A stretch of 9,300 nt of DNA from Chloroflexi bacterium TSY (lineage in GTDB: Bacteria; Chloroflexota; Anaerolineae; Caldilineales; Caldilineaceae), in NCBI GenBank assembly GCA_019217005.1, contig JAHBNG010000195.1, positions 1 through 9,300 on the forward strand, in the 5' to 3' direction. Under the pieces are notes generated by a model, which saw only the letters and a list, made by a program, of their open reading frames with translations, searched no databases and was not told the DNA's origin. Below, piece by piece: positions 1-7,596 of this stretch (its first letter is position 1; the number at the start of each line of letters is the position of its first letter). The position numbers were made by a program, and so were the translations under genes.

Positions 1-823
1 TTGGTTGTCTGGGGACGAGATTGTGCCATGCTTGATAGCGAATCAGGCGACCACTATAGACAAATTGACCAAACGAGTCTGGAGTTGTGGCCTCGAGTCG
101 CTTTCCCCTATAGCATCGAGAGCGGACGCACAATATCACCATATTCGGTGGTCTGCCTTTTTTCCTTACGTTCGGGTAACTCATTTGCGGCGCGCTGTGC
201 AGTTAATCGCTTCCCGAAGGACAAATCGGTCGACGTCGCTTTCTAGCATTTCTCTGATTGTAAACCCGGCATCGACCACCGCCACTTCGTCTGACTCCAG
301 TGATTTCTTCGTCTCTTTCAGCAGCTTTTTCCGAAACTCACTTTCCTTTGTGCCTACCTCGCATCTCATGATTGCCTTGAGCAGTGGCACTCGTTTCCCC
401 TATCTCCCCGAGCTTATCATCACTCAAAGATGAGCGCGGGCAATGCCACGAGCCGTTGAGTTATAGAGTCGGTTCACTTTCCCTTAGCTTCGGTCGCCAG
501 AACCCTGTGATATCTATGCTTTTCACTCGGTATCCTTCTAACTTTTTTGCCTCCCATTCCCCTTTCCACTCCACTTCTTCTTGCCACGATGAGAGCAGGC
601 TTGCAATATCCCATGATCCATATCGAGCTCCACCAGCTTCGCCGGAGCTCCTCATCTTCAAACCGCTTTCACTCAATCCACTATGGATTGCTCCTCGACT
701 TTTCAGAAACGACCCATTCATCATCGCCCACATCAGACGCATTACATTTACGTTTGTTCCCACCGGCGTTACTTGCAATACATTCATCAGTACTGCTATA
801 GTTATTTCTGGCGCGGTTAGCAT
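1..823 (-). pseudogene. Decayed DDE-type transposase gene, 5' part; continues beyond the left edge
   Basis: Reading leftward from ATG 823, preceded by a strong ribosome site (AAGGAGGAAGGA, just right of the start), the first 120 residues are open. They include RYGSWDIASLLSSWQEE and the segment SIDITGFWRPKL, which looks like the first catalytic Asp region of a DDE transposase. That frame stops at 461. The homology-like reading then continues in shifted frames: ALPALIFE near 445-424; a segment at about 390-184 with VAVVDAGF (a likely second catalytic Asp) and INCTARRK; NELPERKEKRQTTEYGD and IVRPLSM near 185-95; and YRGKRLEATTPDSFGQF to the window edge. At least four frame changes make it non-functional. 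I recognise the transposase type from environmental bacteria by its order of motifs, but I cannot name its IS family. It lies directly downstream of the truncated polymerase-like gene, which suggests it inserted there. Confidence 0.75.
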
Positions 824-887
824 TCCTTCCTCCTTTTTGGGTTCTCTACCTTTAGGATGAAACGCTAACCGCTTTTTGTCACATTTC

Positions 888-2117
888 TCACCTCATCTCT
901 TTTCTTTTACCAGAAAGTAAAGTTCTACTGAGGCTGACAAAACCTGTGCGAAACTGCAACATGATATATTGGCTTTCTTCGTAATGCCAAGCATAGTGAG
1001 CTGGTACATCGGGTGCGATGGCCCAGGGGAAGTTCTCGATGATGGGGGGGATAAACACCTCTTTCCAAACGTAGATTCGATAGACAAATGTTTCTGGTAG
1101 AATACCATCTTGCCCACCACCATATTGATGCCCTAAACGTTCACTGATTAAAGGCTCTAGCAGAGGATAGGAAATTAAAATTAGCAGGCCAACACCGAAC
1201 GCTCCAAGAATTAGTCGTTTGAATGATGCAAGTCCGCGTCCTGACATTGCCTCGAGTATGATGATGCCAACAATGAGACAAAAGGTTCCCGCAAATGAAC
1301 CACTTGCAATCAAACACATAGCACACAAGAGCATTGATCCAATCATGACCAAGCGTTGCCCACCGTTCTGAAACGTTGGTAAAAGGGCCCAACCCAATAG
1401 CAAACTGACCATTAAGAGAATCCCCAATGCGTTCCATGCTCCAAGCAGCGACGTCACGCGACCTGTTTCCTCTGCCATTTCGCCTAACGAAGATGGATAT
1501 AGGGTTGCCAGAAGATCGATAACTGGCTTGAAGCCGACAGCTTGCAGAATTCCCACAAAAGCAATCAATGCACTGCCAAGCATCATGGAGACAATGAGTC
1601 TACGTCGCTCTTCGTCATGTTGGGGGAGCACAGCAAAGGGCAAAAACAGAAGTAAAAATTGAATGGGCGCAACTAACTTAAAATTTTGTTGCAAGTTTAA
1701 GGATGTGCCTCGAATCATATAGAGGCCCAGTGGAATCAAAACGGTGTCGAAACCGATGAGCAAAAAGGAGACAAACCAGTAAGGTTGCCATTGATCATAT
1801 CTGCGACGTTTGTCCAAAAGTAGGATAAGAACCGTCACGCCAGCGGTACAAACAAGAACAATCTCGTTCACTGTCAGGATTGGGACGAGTCGTCCACGCT
1901 CAATTCCTGAACCGACAGCTATGGCAAATACGACGACATAACAGAGAATAATCGGTCTGGTCAACACAATTAAGGCTGCACCGACAATAGCAACAAGAAC
2001 GACCGCGAACCATCCTGTGGCAAGAATCAAAAACCCAATGGCAAAACCAACAGTACAGACTGCGACGTAGTGGTGAAAATTATAGATTCGAAGTGTATCT
2101 GCAAGTTGTTGGGTCAT
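888..2117 (-). CDS. O-antigen polymerase/ligase-like membrane protein, C-terminally truncated
   Basis: A very hydrophobic protein of about 409 residues from ATG 2117 (MTQQLADTLRIYNFHHY). It has roughly ten membrane segments, for example FAIGFLILATGWFAVVLVAI near the N-terminus and LGILLMVSLLLGWALLP mid-protein. A long hydrophilic loop near the C-terminus ends in YEESQYIMLQFRTGF, the arrangement of Wzy polymerases and WaaL/O-antigen ligases (Wzy_C), where a Glu/Asp-x-x-Tyr segment precedes the last helices. Here the protein ends about 15 residues after that segment with a charged tail (SGKRKEMR), so the final membrane helices are missing. The stop lies about 65 bp from the start of a decayed transposase gene, so an IS insertion is the likely cause. 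An in-frame GTG at 2225 would add 36 polar residues; neither start has a clear Shine-Dalgarno site, and I prefer ATG 2117 because the hydrophobic domain begins shortly after it. As the last gene of the cluster it would polymerise or transfer glycan units at the outer face of the cytoplasmic membrane. Activity of the truncated form is doubtful. Confidence 0.75.
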   Translation of the reverse strand: MTQQLADTLRIYNFHHYVAVCTVGFAIGFLILATGWFAVVLVAIVGAALIVLTRPIILCYVVVFAIAVGSGIERGRLVPILTVNEIVLVCTAGVTVLILLLDKRRRYDQWQPYWFVSFLLIGFDTVLIPLGLYMIRGTSLNLQQNFKLVAPIQFLLLFLPFAVLPQHDEERRRLIVSMMLGSALIAFVGILQAVGFKPVIDLLATLYPSSLGEMAEETGRVTSLLGAWNALGILLMVSLLLGWALLPTFQNGGQRLVMIGSMLLCAMCLIASGSFAGTFCLIVGIIILEAMSGRGLASFKRLILGAFGVGLLILISYPLLEPLISERLGHQYGGGQDGILPETFVYRIYVWKEVFIPPIIENFPWAIAPDVPAHYAWHYEESQYIMLQFRTGFVSLSRTLLSGKRKEMR

Positions 2118-2351
2118 CTTGATGATTCGTCTTGTGGTGAACGGCCCTCTTACGCTTTGGTGCTTATCCGAAAAGTTCTGTGACGGTGCATTCTTACTCG
2201 GGAAGCTAGCTGGACTCACAACCACATTTCGGATATGTTCTTAGGTAACTATTCAGATAATACAGAATGTGCGGGGGACTTTCTTTCGTACAAGTGGCTC
2301 TCGCGTCCTAGCGCCCCCGGCACGTCTAGCGGGGTCTAAATGGTTGCCACT

Positions 2352-3587
2352 TTAGTTATAATAACGTTGATAAGAGCGTTGGTCTTGTCCACGGTTAACG
2401 ACAACGTTGATAGATTTTGCGTCCGATGTCGAGAGACGTTTTTGAGCGGATTCAAAAGCATCTTTGCGTAGCAAATTACAACCGGCAACAAGCAGAACGT
2501 TGTCTACATGTTTTGCGATAATTGAGGGATCAGCAACAGCCAAAAGTTCTGTCGAGCGGTCTGTACTAAGCAGTTCGGTGGGATTATTGTGGCGTGGACC
2601 ACTTGAGATCACATGGACTTTAAATTTTTTATTGCGCCTAATGATTTCGGTAAAAGAAGCATCATTTGTGAGATAATTACTGAGTCCGATATCATTTGGA
2701 AGCTTAAAGATTTTATGCTGCGTTGGCCGACGCAAATCCGCGTCAACAACGAGAACTTTCAATCCTAATTGAGCCAACGAGATTGCTAAGTTCGCAGTGA
2801 TTGTAGACTTACCCTCACCTGGCTCAGCACTTGTGATCATCATTGACTGCAGATCTGACGTATCTTTTCCAATGACTAGATTCGTTCGCAAGGTTCGAAA
2901 GGCTTCTGTGTGGATTGTAGGACCATTCAAAAACGCGATAGGTTGTTGAATGTTCATGCTCGGAATGGTACCCAATGTATTGAAATTCGTGATAGATTCA
3001 ATATCCTCGGCCGAATAGAGTGTCGTATCAAAATTCTCCAAGACAAAAACAAGACCAAGTCCACCCATGACACCCGCAATGGCGGCCAAGATTAGATTGA
3101 GTTTCAAATTAGGTGAGGATGCACTTTGTGGCGCAACGGCAGGTGCTACCACAGAGATGGGGTTTGATCGGAGTTCGCGTACTTGGCGACTCTGTTCGAC
3201 AAGCAATTCCCCCAACAAATTGGCCGATTGCGCTGCTACCTCCGGAGATGAATGCTCGACCTCGATCTCCATGAGTTCCGTATTGGGGATGATATCAACG
3301 CTCACCTGAGGTGCTTCAGTTAAGGCAAGCCTCTGCATGATCTCCCGAACGACAGGGTCACTGGTCACCACGTTGAGGTATGTATTCATCAATCTATCCG
3401 CATATTGTGCGCTCCCCCAACCACCTGTCCCATCTGTGCTTGTGGCAACACGCAACGTCGTTGCTGCTTGATAAGTTGGCGTTAGAAATGAGGTGCCAAT
3501 TCCTGCAACAATGATGGTAATTGCCGTTGTCACCACAATCATCCATTTTCGACGTAATAGAATTGCCAGATATGAGCGAAGCTCCAT
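2352..3587 (-). CDS. Fused Wzz-type chain-length protein and BY-kinase lacking the Walker B segment
   Basis: 411 residues, ATG 3587 with GGAG 9 bp upstream. The N-terminal half is a Wzz domain: MELRSYLAILLRRKW, a membrane helix at about 15-34, an extracytoplasmic part at 35-160, and a second helix at about 163-183 (LNLILAAIAGVMGGLGLVFV). The C-terminal half is a bacterial tyrosine-kinase/ParA-like ATPase: EAFRTLRTNL at 228-237, Walker A SAEPGEGKST with Lys260, Walker A' VLVVDADLRRP at 278-288, then NPTELL at 335-340 and VDNVLLV at 361-367. In this family a stretch of about 20 residues containing hydrophobic-Asp-x-Pro-Pro (Walker B, of the form IIDTPP) lies between the NPxELL/STELL region and AVADP. 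Here STELL (345-349) runs directly into AVADPS (350-355), so that block is absent in frame. The C-terminal tyrosine tail is short (SYQRYYN). Family members set polymer length by cycles of autophosphorylation; without Walker B the kinase step is probably impaired. Its position between the aminotransferase and polymerase-like genes fits a Wzy-dependent pathway. Confidence 0.88.
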   Translation of the reverse strand: MELRSYLAILLRRKWMIVVTTAITIIVAGIGTSFLTPTYQAATTLRVATSTDGTGGWGSAQYADRLMNTYLNVVTSDPVVREIMQRLALTEAPQVSVDIIPNTELMEIEVEHSSPEVAAQSANLLGELLVEQSRQVRELRSNPISVVAPAVAPQSASSPNLKLNLILAAIAGVMGGLGLVFVLENFDTTLYSAEDIESITNFNTLGTIPSMNIQQPIAFLNGPTIHTEAFRTLRTNLVIGKDTSDLQSMMITSAEPGEGKSTITANLAISLAQLGLKVLVVDADLRRPTQHKIFKLPNDIGLSNYLTNDASFTEIIRRNKKFKVHVISSGPRHNNPTELLSTDRSTELLAVADPSIIAKHVDNVLLVAGCNLLRKDAFESAQKRLSTSDAKSINVVVNRGQDQRSYQRYYN

Positions 3588-3612
3588 TGGGAGTATCTCC
3601 TATGGATTCGGA

Positions 3613-3675
3613 ATTCAATCACGCATGGATGTCATTCTCGAATGAAACGAAGAACCTATTAATAAGTGATTGAAT
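3613..3675. repeat. 10-bp inverted repeat with a nested palindrome between two genes
   Basis: ATTCAATCAC (3613-3622) and GTGATTGAAT (3666-3675) are perfect complements separated by 43 bp. Inside them lies a second small palindrome, TCATTC-TC-GAATGA (3632-3645). The structure occupies nearly all of the 96-bp gap between the aminotransferase stop and the Wzz/BY-kinase start. It could be an operator, an intergenic mRNA structure or a relic of a mobile element. There is no T-run, so an intrinsic terminator is unlikely. Confidence 0.4.
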
Positions 3676-3683
3676 CGTCATGC

Positions 3684-5031
3684 CTATGCAGCCAAGGCCT
3701 TCGGTGCCGTTGCATAAATCACGTTGCGGATCTCTCCCGAAATTTCATCAATCGCATCATCACTCAACTCGGGAAAAATTGGAAGAGATAGAATCTCGTC
3801 CGCACACGCTTCTGTAATTGGGAAATCTCCCTTGTTATAGCCAAGTTCTTGATATGCAGGCTGTAGATGAATTGGAAGAGGGTAATGTAATCCTGTTGCA
3901 ATTCCACGATTACCGAGTGCTTCTTGAATTTCTGCACGATTTTTTGCGCGAATCACATATAAGTGATAAGTATGCTCATTATGTTTGGACACTTTGGGTG
4001 TAACGATTGGTAAGTCTCAGTAGATCCAAATTTGGCGTTTTTGGCTATTTTCAGTCGAGATTGCAGGGATTTTGGAGTCATTTATTCAGATTTCGGTTAC
4101 AGAAAACAACCTATTTCATATCTGAAAATCGCCCAAATCTAACGCAAAAACTAGATATCGACCAGCAAATTTGTATTTATGTCAACTGTTTAGCCAGAAT
4201 TCTCTCTCTAAACCTGAAATTTGGATCTACTGAGTCTGCAAGCATACGACGATAGGTCGCAGCTGCCCGACACCGCTCGGCATTCCAATCATCTAGTTTT
4301 GACAACTTCACGCGCAAAACAGCCGCTTGGAGTGTATCCAATCGTCGGTTAAACCCTTTGACTTCATGATGATACTTTTTCTGCATCCCAAGATTGCGCA
4401 GTAGGCGAATTTGTTCTGCTACCTCTCGATCATTCGTGACTACTGCACCACCGTCACCATATGCTCCTAAATTTTTACCTGGGTAAAAGCTAAAGCCGGC
4501 TGCATCTCCTAAACTGCCAGCTCTGCGCCCCTTATAGCAAGCACCGTGCGCTTGGGCTGCATCTTCGATCACGCGCAGCTTATATTTGCGAGCAATTTTT
4601 AAGATTGGATCCATGTCCGCACACTGACCATAAAGGTGAACTGGCATAATGGCTCGTGTTGCGGGGGTAATGGCGGCCTCAATTTTTTCCGGATCAATTG
4701 TGAAACTATCGAGATCCATATCCACAAGTACAGGACTGGCACCACAGTTCGAAATTGCTAAAGCCGTTGCCATAAATGTATTCGCCGCTGTGATAACTTC
4801 ATCGCCGGGGCCAATATCATAAGCACGCAAAATAAGCTCTAGAGCTGAGTAACCAGAGTCTACACCAATCGCATAGTCAGCATCGCAATATTCCGCGAAC
4901 TCTCGTTCAAATTCTTCCACAGCCGCGCCCAAAACAAAATCCCCTTTCTCAAGGACACGATTCACGGCAACGGCGATTTCATCTCTTATCGTTTGGTATT
5001 GGCTCTGTAAATCAACAAATGGAATCTTCAT
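3684..5031 (-). pseudogene. DegT/DnrJ/EryC1-type PLP sugar aminotransferase, split by a 215-bp MITE
   Basis: The 5' part (5031-4234) encodes residues 1-266 of a fold-type I PLP aminotransferase acting on keto nucleotide sugars. It begins [12 protein letters not shown] and has [24 protein letters not shown] (Asp157 to the PLP nitrogen) and [15 protein letters not shown] with the Schiff-base Lys186. The 3' part (to 3684) carries the usual C-terminus, including HNEHTYHLYVIR. Between them sits a MITE at 4018-4232. As it stands, translation runs into the element, adds 18 foreign residues starting [12 protein letters not shown] and stops at 4177. Removing the element plus one copy of the 5-bp duplication restores one frame, RRMLADLPIVTPKVSKH, giving about 375 residues, the normal family length. 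The start codon overlaps the dehydrogenase stop (ATGA, 5028-5031), so the two were translationally coupled. The pair resembles WbpB/WbpE-type modules making 3-amino sugars; the substrate is an inference. The C-terminal fragment alone has a GTG at 3992 but is unlikely to be useful. Confidence 0.88.
4018..4232 (+). mobile_element. 215-bp MITE, copy A, inside the aminotransferase gene
   Basis: Perfect 16-bp terminal inverted repeats (CAGTAGATCCAAATTT at 4018-4033, its complement at 4217-4232) are flanked by a 5-bp target duplication AGTCT (4013-4017 and 4233-4237). No internal transposase gene fits in it. An 84%-identical copy of exactly the same length lies at 6183-6397 in opposite orientation, so it is a non-autonomous element moved by a transposase that is not in this window. 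It interrupts the aminotransferase and shifts its frame. Confidence 0.92.
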
Positions 5032-6125
5032 GAAATGTTTTGCTCCAAAGTATGCAAAGAATAAGGAATCCCGGATCCGTTTACATTCCTTAGCTGACTT
5101 TGAAGTTCATGAACCTGCACAACGCTCCCAGAATGTTCGAGAGAATGTTGAGCCGCTTCCAAAATCTGGACAACTCGCAAGCCATTATCGCCATCGGTAA
5201 CAGGAGCTTTGCCTTCGCGAATGCAATCTAGAAAATGTTGACACTGCATGCGCAACGGCTCTTCGAAACGAATATAGGGACTGACGATATTTCCGTAATG
5301 ATAAGCGAATTGAAATTCGCCAAAGGTATCTGTTCTTCGGATCGCATGGACGCCTTTGTCGTAGACTTTGATCTTCTCTTGGCTCTCGATATCGTCATAG
5401 ACGACCATCTTTTCGCTACCAACCACAGTAATTCGACGAGTTTTCAGTGGGTCCAGCCAACTAACACGCAAATGCGCTAGAATGTTATTGGGAAATTTGA
5501 AGGTTAGATATGCCACATCTTCAAGTTGATTCTGTACACAAGACGCGCTCTGAACACTTACACTCGTTGGATCACAACCAAGGATATGGCGGAAAATTGA
5601 GATATCATGTGGTGCCAAATCCCAAATGACATTGGCACGAGTCTGGAATAGCCCAAGACTTACACGCACGGCATCGATATAGTAGATGTCGCCCAGTTCT
5701 TCATCATCGATCATCTGTTTCAAAACATGAACAGCTGGGTTATATTCAAATGTATGCCCAACCATTAAAATGCGATTATATTGTTCGGCAACCTGAATCA
5801 ATTCTTGCGCATCGGCGCTCTTTAGTGTAATAGGCTTTTCAATGACAACGTGTAAACCGTTCTGGAGACATTCTTTTGCAATTGTAAAGTGTGTGTGTGG
5901 CGGTGTTGCAATAGCGGCTGCTTCGAGTTCCATATCAAACAAATCATGATAGTTCGTCGTTTGATAAGCAATCTGAGGATAGCGTGTCTGAAGGCGATCG
6001 AGCTGCTCTGTATCCAGATCAGCAATCGCGATCAACGCGGAATCCGGAATTTCCACGAAGTTGCGAATCACATTGGGGCCCCAATATCCACAACCAATCA
6101 TTCCCATTCGGACGGGTTTATGCAT
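5028..6125 (-). CDS. Gfo/Idh/MocA-family NAD(P)-dependent sugar dehydrogenase
   Basis: 365 residues, the usual family length, from ATG 6125; a weak GAGG lies about 12 nt upstream. The N-terminal Rossmann domain starts [12 protein letters not shown] (Gly11, Gly13 and Gly16 of the dinucleotide loop) and includes IADLD at 34-38. The family signature EKPIT is at 96-100 with Lys97. The C-terminal alpha/beta domain has [13 protein letters not shown] at 168-180, whose Asp/His residues are the likely catalytic groups. Members with this motif that sit beside DegT aminotransferases include WbpB/WlbA-type enzymes, which oxidise C3 of a UDP-N-acetylhexosamine derivative to the 3-keto sugar that the aminotransferase then uses. 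The 4-bp overlap with the downstream aminotransferase supports that pairing. Exact substrate is inferred, not seen. Another option is inositol/glucose-oxidoreductase-like activity, less likely in this context. With the partner gene broken, the 3-keto product might no longer be aminated. Confidence 0.88.
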   Translation of the reverse strand: MHKPVRMGMIGCGYWGPNVIRNFVEIPDSALIAIADLDTEQLDRLQTRYPQIAYQTTNYHDLFDMELEAAAIATPPHTHFTIAKECLQNGLHVVIEKPITLKSADAQELIQVAEQYNRILMVGHTFEYNPAVHVLKQMIDDEELGDIYYIDAVRVSLGLFQTRANVIWDLAPHDISIFRHILGCDPTSVSVQSASCVQNQLEDVAYLTFKFPNNILAHLRVSWLDPLKTRRITVVGSEKMVVYDDIESQEKIKVYDKGVHAIRRTDTFGEFQFAYHYGNIVSPYIRFEEPLRMQCQHFLDCIREGKAPVTDGDNGLRVVQILEAAQHSLEHSGSVVQVHELQSQLRNVNGSGIPYSLHTLEQNIS

Positions 6126-6172
6126 TTTTACTTCATACCTCTAATTACATCGTCAACCAGGTTTTCACATAT

Positions 6173-6201
6173 TTTATAGTATCAGTAGATCCAAATTTCA
6201 G
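6173..6201 (-). promoter_or_regulatory. Possible composite promoter, -35 inside MITE copy B
   Basis: On the minus strand CTGAAA (6201-6196, inside the end of the MITE) and TATAAA (6178-6173, just outside it) are 17 bp apart, upstream of the dehydrogenase start at 6125. The -35 matches the consensus at 4 of 6 positions and the -10 at 5 of 6. It would supply transcription of the dehydrogenase where the insertion has separated it from upstream sequence. Short AT-rich matches are common, so this is tentative. Confidence 0.3.
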
Positions 6202-6397
6202 GTTTAGAGAGAGAATTTGGGCTAATTAGTTGACATAAATACGTATTTGCCAGTCAATACCTAGCATTTACGTAAAATTTAAGCGATTTCTAGATATGAA
6301 ATTGGCTGTTTTTGGCAACTGAGATCTGAAAAAATGGCCCCAAAATCCCTTCTCTCCCGACTGAAAATAGTCAAAAACGCCAAATTTGGATCTACTG
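6183..6397 (-). mobile_element. 215-bp MITE, copy B, in the gene spacer
   Basis: It has the same 16-bp terminal inverted repeats as copy A (6183-6198 and 6382-6397) and its own 5-bp duplication AGTAT (6178-6182 and 6398-6402). It aligns without gaps to the reverse complement of copy A, with about 34 differences in 215 positions by hand count. The differences lie in the interior; the outer 16 bp are identical at both ends and one subterminal stretch of about 38 bp (TCTCTCTCTAAACC and outward) is also identical. It lies 57 bp upstream of the dehydrogenase start. No coding capacity is visible. Confidence 0.92.
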
Positions 6398-6444
6398 AGT
6401 ATAGGAAAGTAAAAAAAATCGACCCCGAAATATGGTCCAATTCT

Positions 6445-6476
6445 GGCTGAAAGCTGACGGCTGATTAGCTGAAAGC
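6445..6476. repeat. Short imperfect heptad tandem repeat (RGCTGAN)
   Basis: GGCTGAA, AGCTGAC, GGCTGAT, one extra T, AGCTGAA and AGC follow each other at 6445-6476. This is about four units of a 7-bp repeat, a kind often seen in intergenic DNA of cyanobacteria and Chloroflexota. It ends in a run of six T after AGCT-GAA-AGCT, but the 4-bp stem is too weak to call a terminator. Confidence 0.45.
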
Positions 6477-6547
6477 TTTTTTAGTCAGAGAAAATATCTG
6501 AAAACTTGATTTACGATGTACTGATGCTCATTCCCTGAGTTCCCATT

Positions 6548-6641
6548 TGTTTGGGCCTGCAATTGTGCAGGCCGTCGGCCCAAACAGGGCCTGCGGCGGC
6601 ACCCAACAAGCTTGTTTACATCGACAACTTTTTGTCGATGT
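6548..6641. other. Cluster of three strong palindromes downstream of the sugar transferase gene
   Basis: Three structures lie just past the sugar transferase stop (6657). First, ACATCGACAA-CTTT-TTGTCGATGT (6618-6641) is a perfect 10-bp hairpin. Second, AACAAGCTTGTT (6605-6616) is a 12-bp palindrome. Third, TGTTTGGGCC (6548-6557) pairs with GGCCCAAACA (6577-6586), with an alternative internal hairpin GGCCTGCA-ATTG-TGCAGGCC (6554-6573). On the minus-strand transcript none is followed by a U-run, so they are not standard intrinsic terminators. They could protect the 3' end, act as a non-canonical terminator, or be an intergenic repeat family. The GC-rich block differs from the AT-rich surroundings. 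Confidence 0.55.
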
Positions 6642-6656
6642 TGATCCGTTAAGGGC

Positions 6657-7469
6657 CTATTTAGTACCCTTACTTTGTACAGCGGCTGGAACAGTCTGGA
6701 AGAGAATTCTCAAATCCAGCCATATATTTTGCTTTTGGATGTAGTCAATATCCATCCGTACCATCTCGTCAAAACGCATGGCACTGTGGCCTTGGGCTTG
6801 CCAGGCACCTGTCAGCCCTTGAACCGTCATAAGGCGTTGATGGTGCCATGGTTCATACATCTCCACCTCATATGGAATTGGTGGACGGGGCCCGACTAAA
6901 CTCATGTCACCCGTTAGTACATTCCAAAGCTGCGGGAGTTCATCCAGACTCGTTTTTCGTAAAATATTCCCCACTTTTGTGATGCGGGGATCACTGACTA
7001 ATTTGTATGCCTCGGTCTCCTGATCCACTGATTGCCGAATGCGGGCCATCTCCGCCTCATCACCCGCGATGTAGGCTGCGACAAATTCTTTGTGCAGTTT
7101 TGACGTGGCCCCAACTTTCATTGTTCTGAATTTACAGATTGTGAACGGAACTTGTTCCCAAACAACTTTACCATTTCGAAGGCGACGACGAGCACTGATG
7201 CGTTCTTGTCTATAGATTGCTGGACCTTTGGAATCCAGCTTAATCAGAAGAGCAATCAGAGCCATTAAGGGCAATAAAAAGGGCGAAGATAAGATGACTG
7301 CGAATATATCCAAGCAGCGTTTCCAAAAAAAGTAGGCATTTTTATCGGCGTTTGCTGTCTGTGTAGTAATTCTTGGCGCACCTAAGCGTGGATGAGACGT
7401 TTGTTGTTGCATGGCATTACTTCTCGCAAATGGATCGCTGGCGAATAATTCGTCAACTCTGTTGAACAT
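6657..7469 (-). CDS. Polyprenyl-phosphate sugar-1-phosphate transferase (bacterial sugar transferase family)
   Basis: 270 residues from ATG 7469. A polar N-terminal tail of about 45 residues is followed by one hydrophobic re-entrant or membrane helix (FFWKRCLDIFAVILSSPFLL and on, about 47-76). Then comes the cytosolic catalytic domain: GPAIYRQERIS at 82-92, FTICKFRTMKVGA at 109-121, SDPRITKVGNILRKTSLDELPQ with the catalytic Asp176-Glu177 pair, GDMSLVGPRPPIPYE at 187-201 and VQGLTGAWQAQGH at 216-228. This is the single-helix PglC/WbaP-C type, which transfers a sugar-1-phosphate from a nucleotide sugar to undecaprenyl phosphate and starts the repeat unit at the inner membrane face. The domain looks complete. 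An alternative start at ATG 7412 (MQQQTSHPRLG) has a better ribosome site (GAGAAG); the catalytic part is unaffected. It is the first gene of the cluster in this window, behind a putative promoter, but is separated from the next gene by about 530 bp. Confidence 0.93.
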   Translation of the reverse strand: MFNRVDELFASDPFARSNAMQQQTSHPRLGAPRITTQTANADKNAYFFWKRCLDIFAVILSSPFLLPLMALIALLIKLDSKGPAIYRQERISARRRLRNGKVVWEQVPFTICKFRTMKVGATSKLHKEFVAAYIAGDEAEMARIRQSVDQETEAYKLVSDPRITKVGNILRKTSLDELPQLWNVLTGDMSLVGPRPPIPYEVEMYEPWHHQRLMTVQGLTGAWQAQGHSAMRFDEMVRMDIDYIQKQNIWLDLRILFQTVPAAVQSKGTK

Positions 7470-7596
7470 GAAACTATCTAAGATGTGCAGGGGTCGTCAT
7501 CAAGGAGCGGGAATTCTCCAGGAGACGAGTGGGTTTTGTTTGATATGGCTGGTTGAGCAGAAACCACAGTCTCGGCATCAAACCACGGTCGCTACA

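Noticed and set aside
384..860. Open plus-strand frame of 158 codons
   Set aside because: It is antisense to the decayed transposase, has low-complexity Ser/Pro/Leu composition, and no ribosome site or recognisable domain.
3684..3992. Independent small gene of 102 codons starting at GTG 3992
   Set aside because: It is the C-terminal part of the split aminotransferase; codons upstream to the MITE edge read on in the same frame.
4007..4255. Short plus-strand frame across MITE copy A
   Set aside because: It consists of MITE sequence with no similarity to a transposase; copy B carries many substitutions and does not preserve a matching protein.
6230..6259. TTGACA followed 18 bp later by TCAATA inside MITE B (a similar pair in A) as an internal promoter
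   Set aside because: The -10 is poor and the spacing is suboptimal; with two copies only, sharing of the TTGACA is expected from common descent.
6467..6480. AGCT-GAA-AGCT followed by six T as an intrinsic terminator
   Set aside because: The stem is only 4 bp and is part of a heptad tandem repeat; no plus-strand gene lies upstream.
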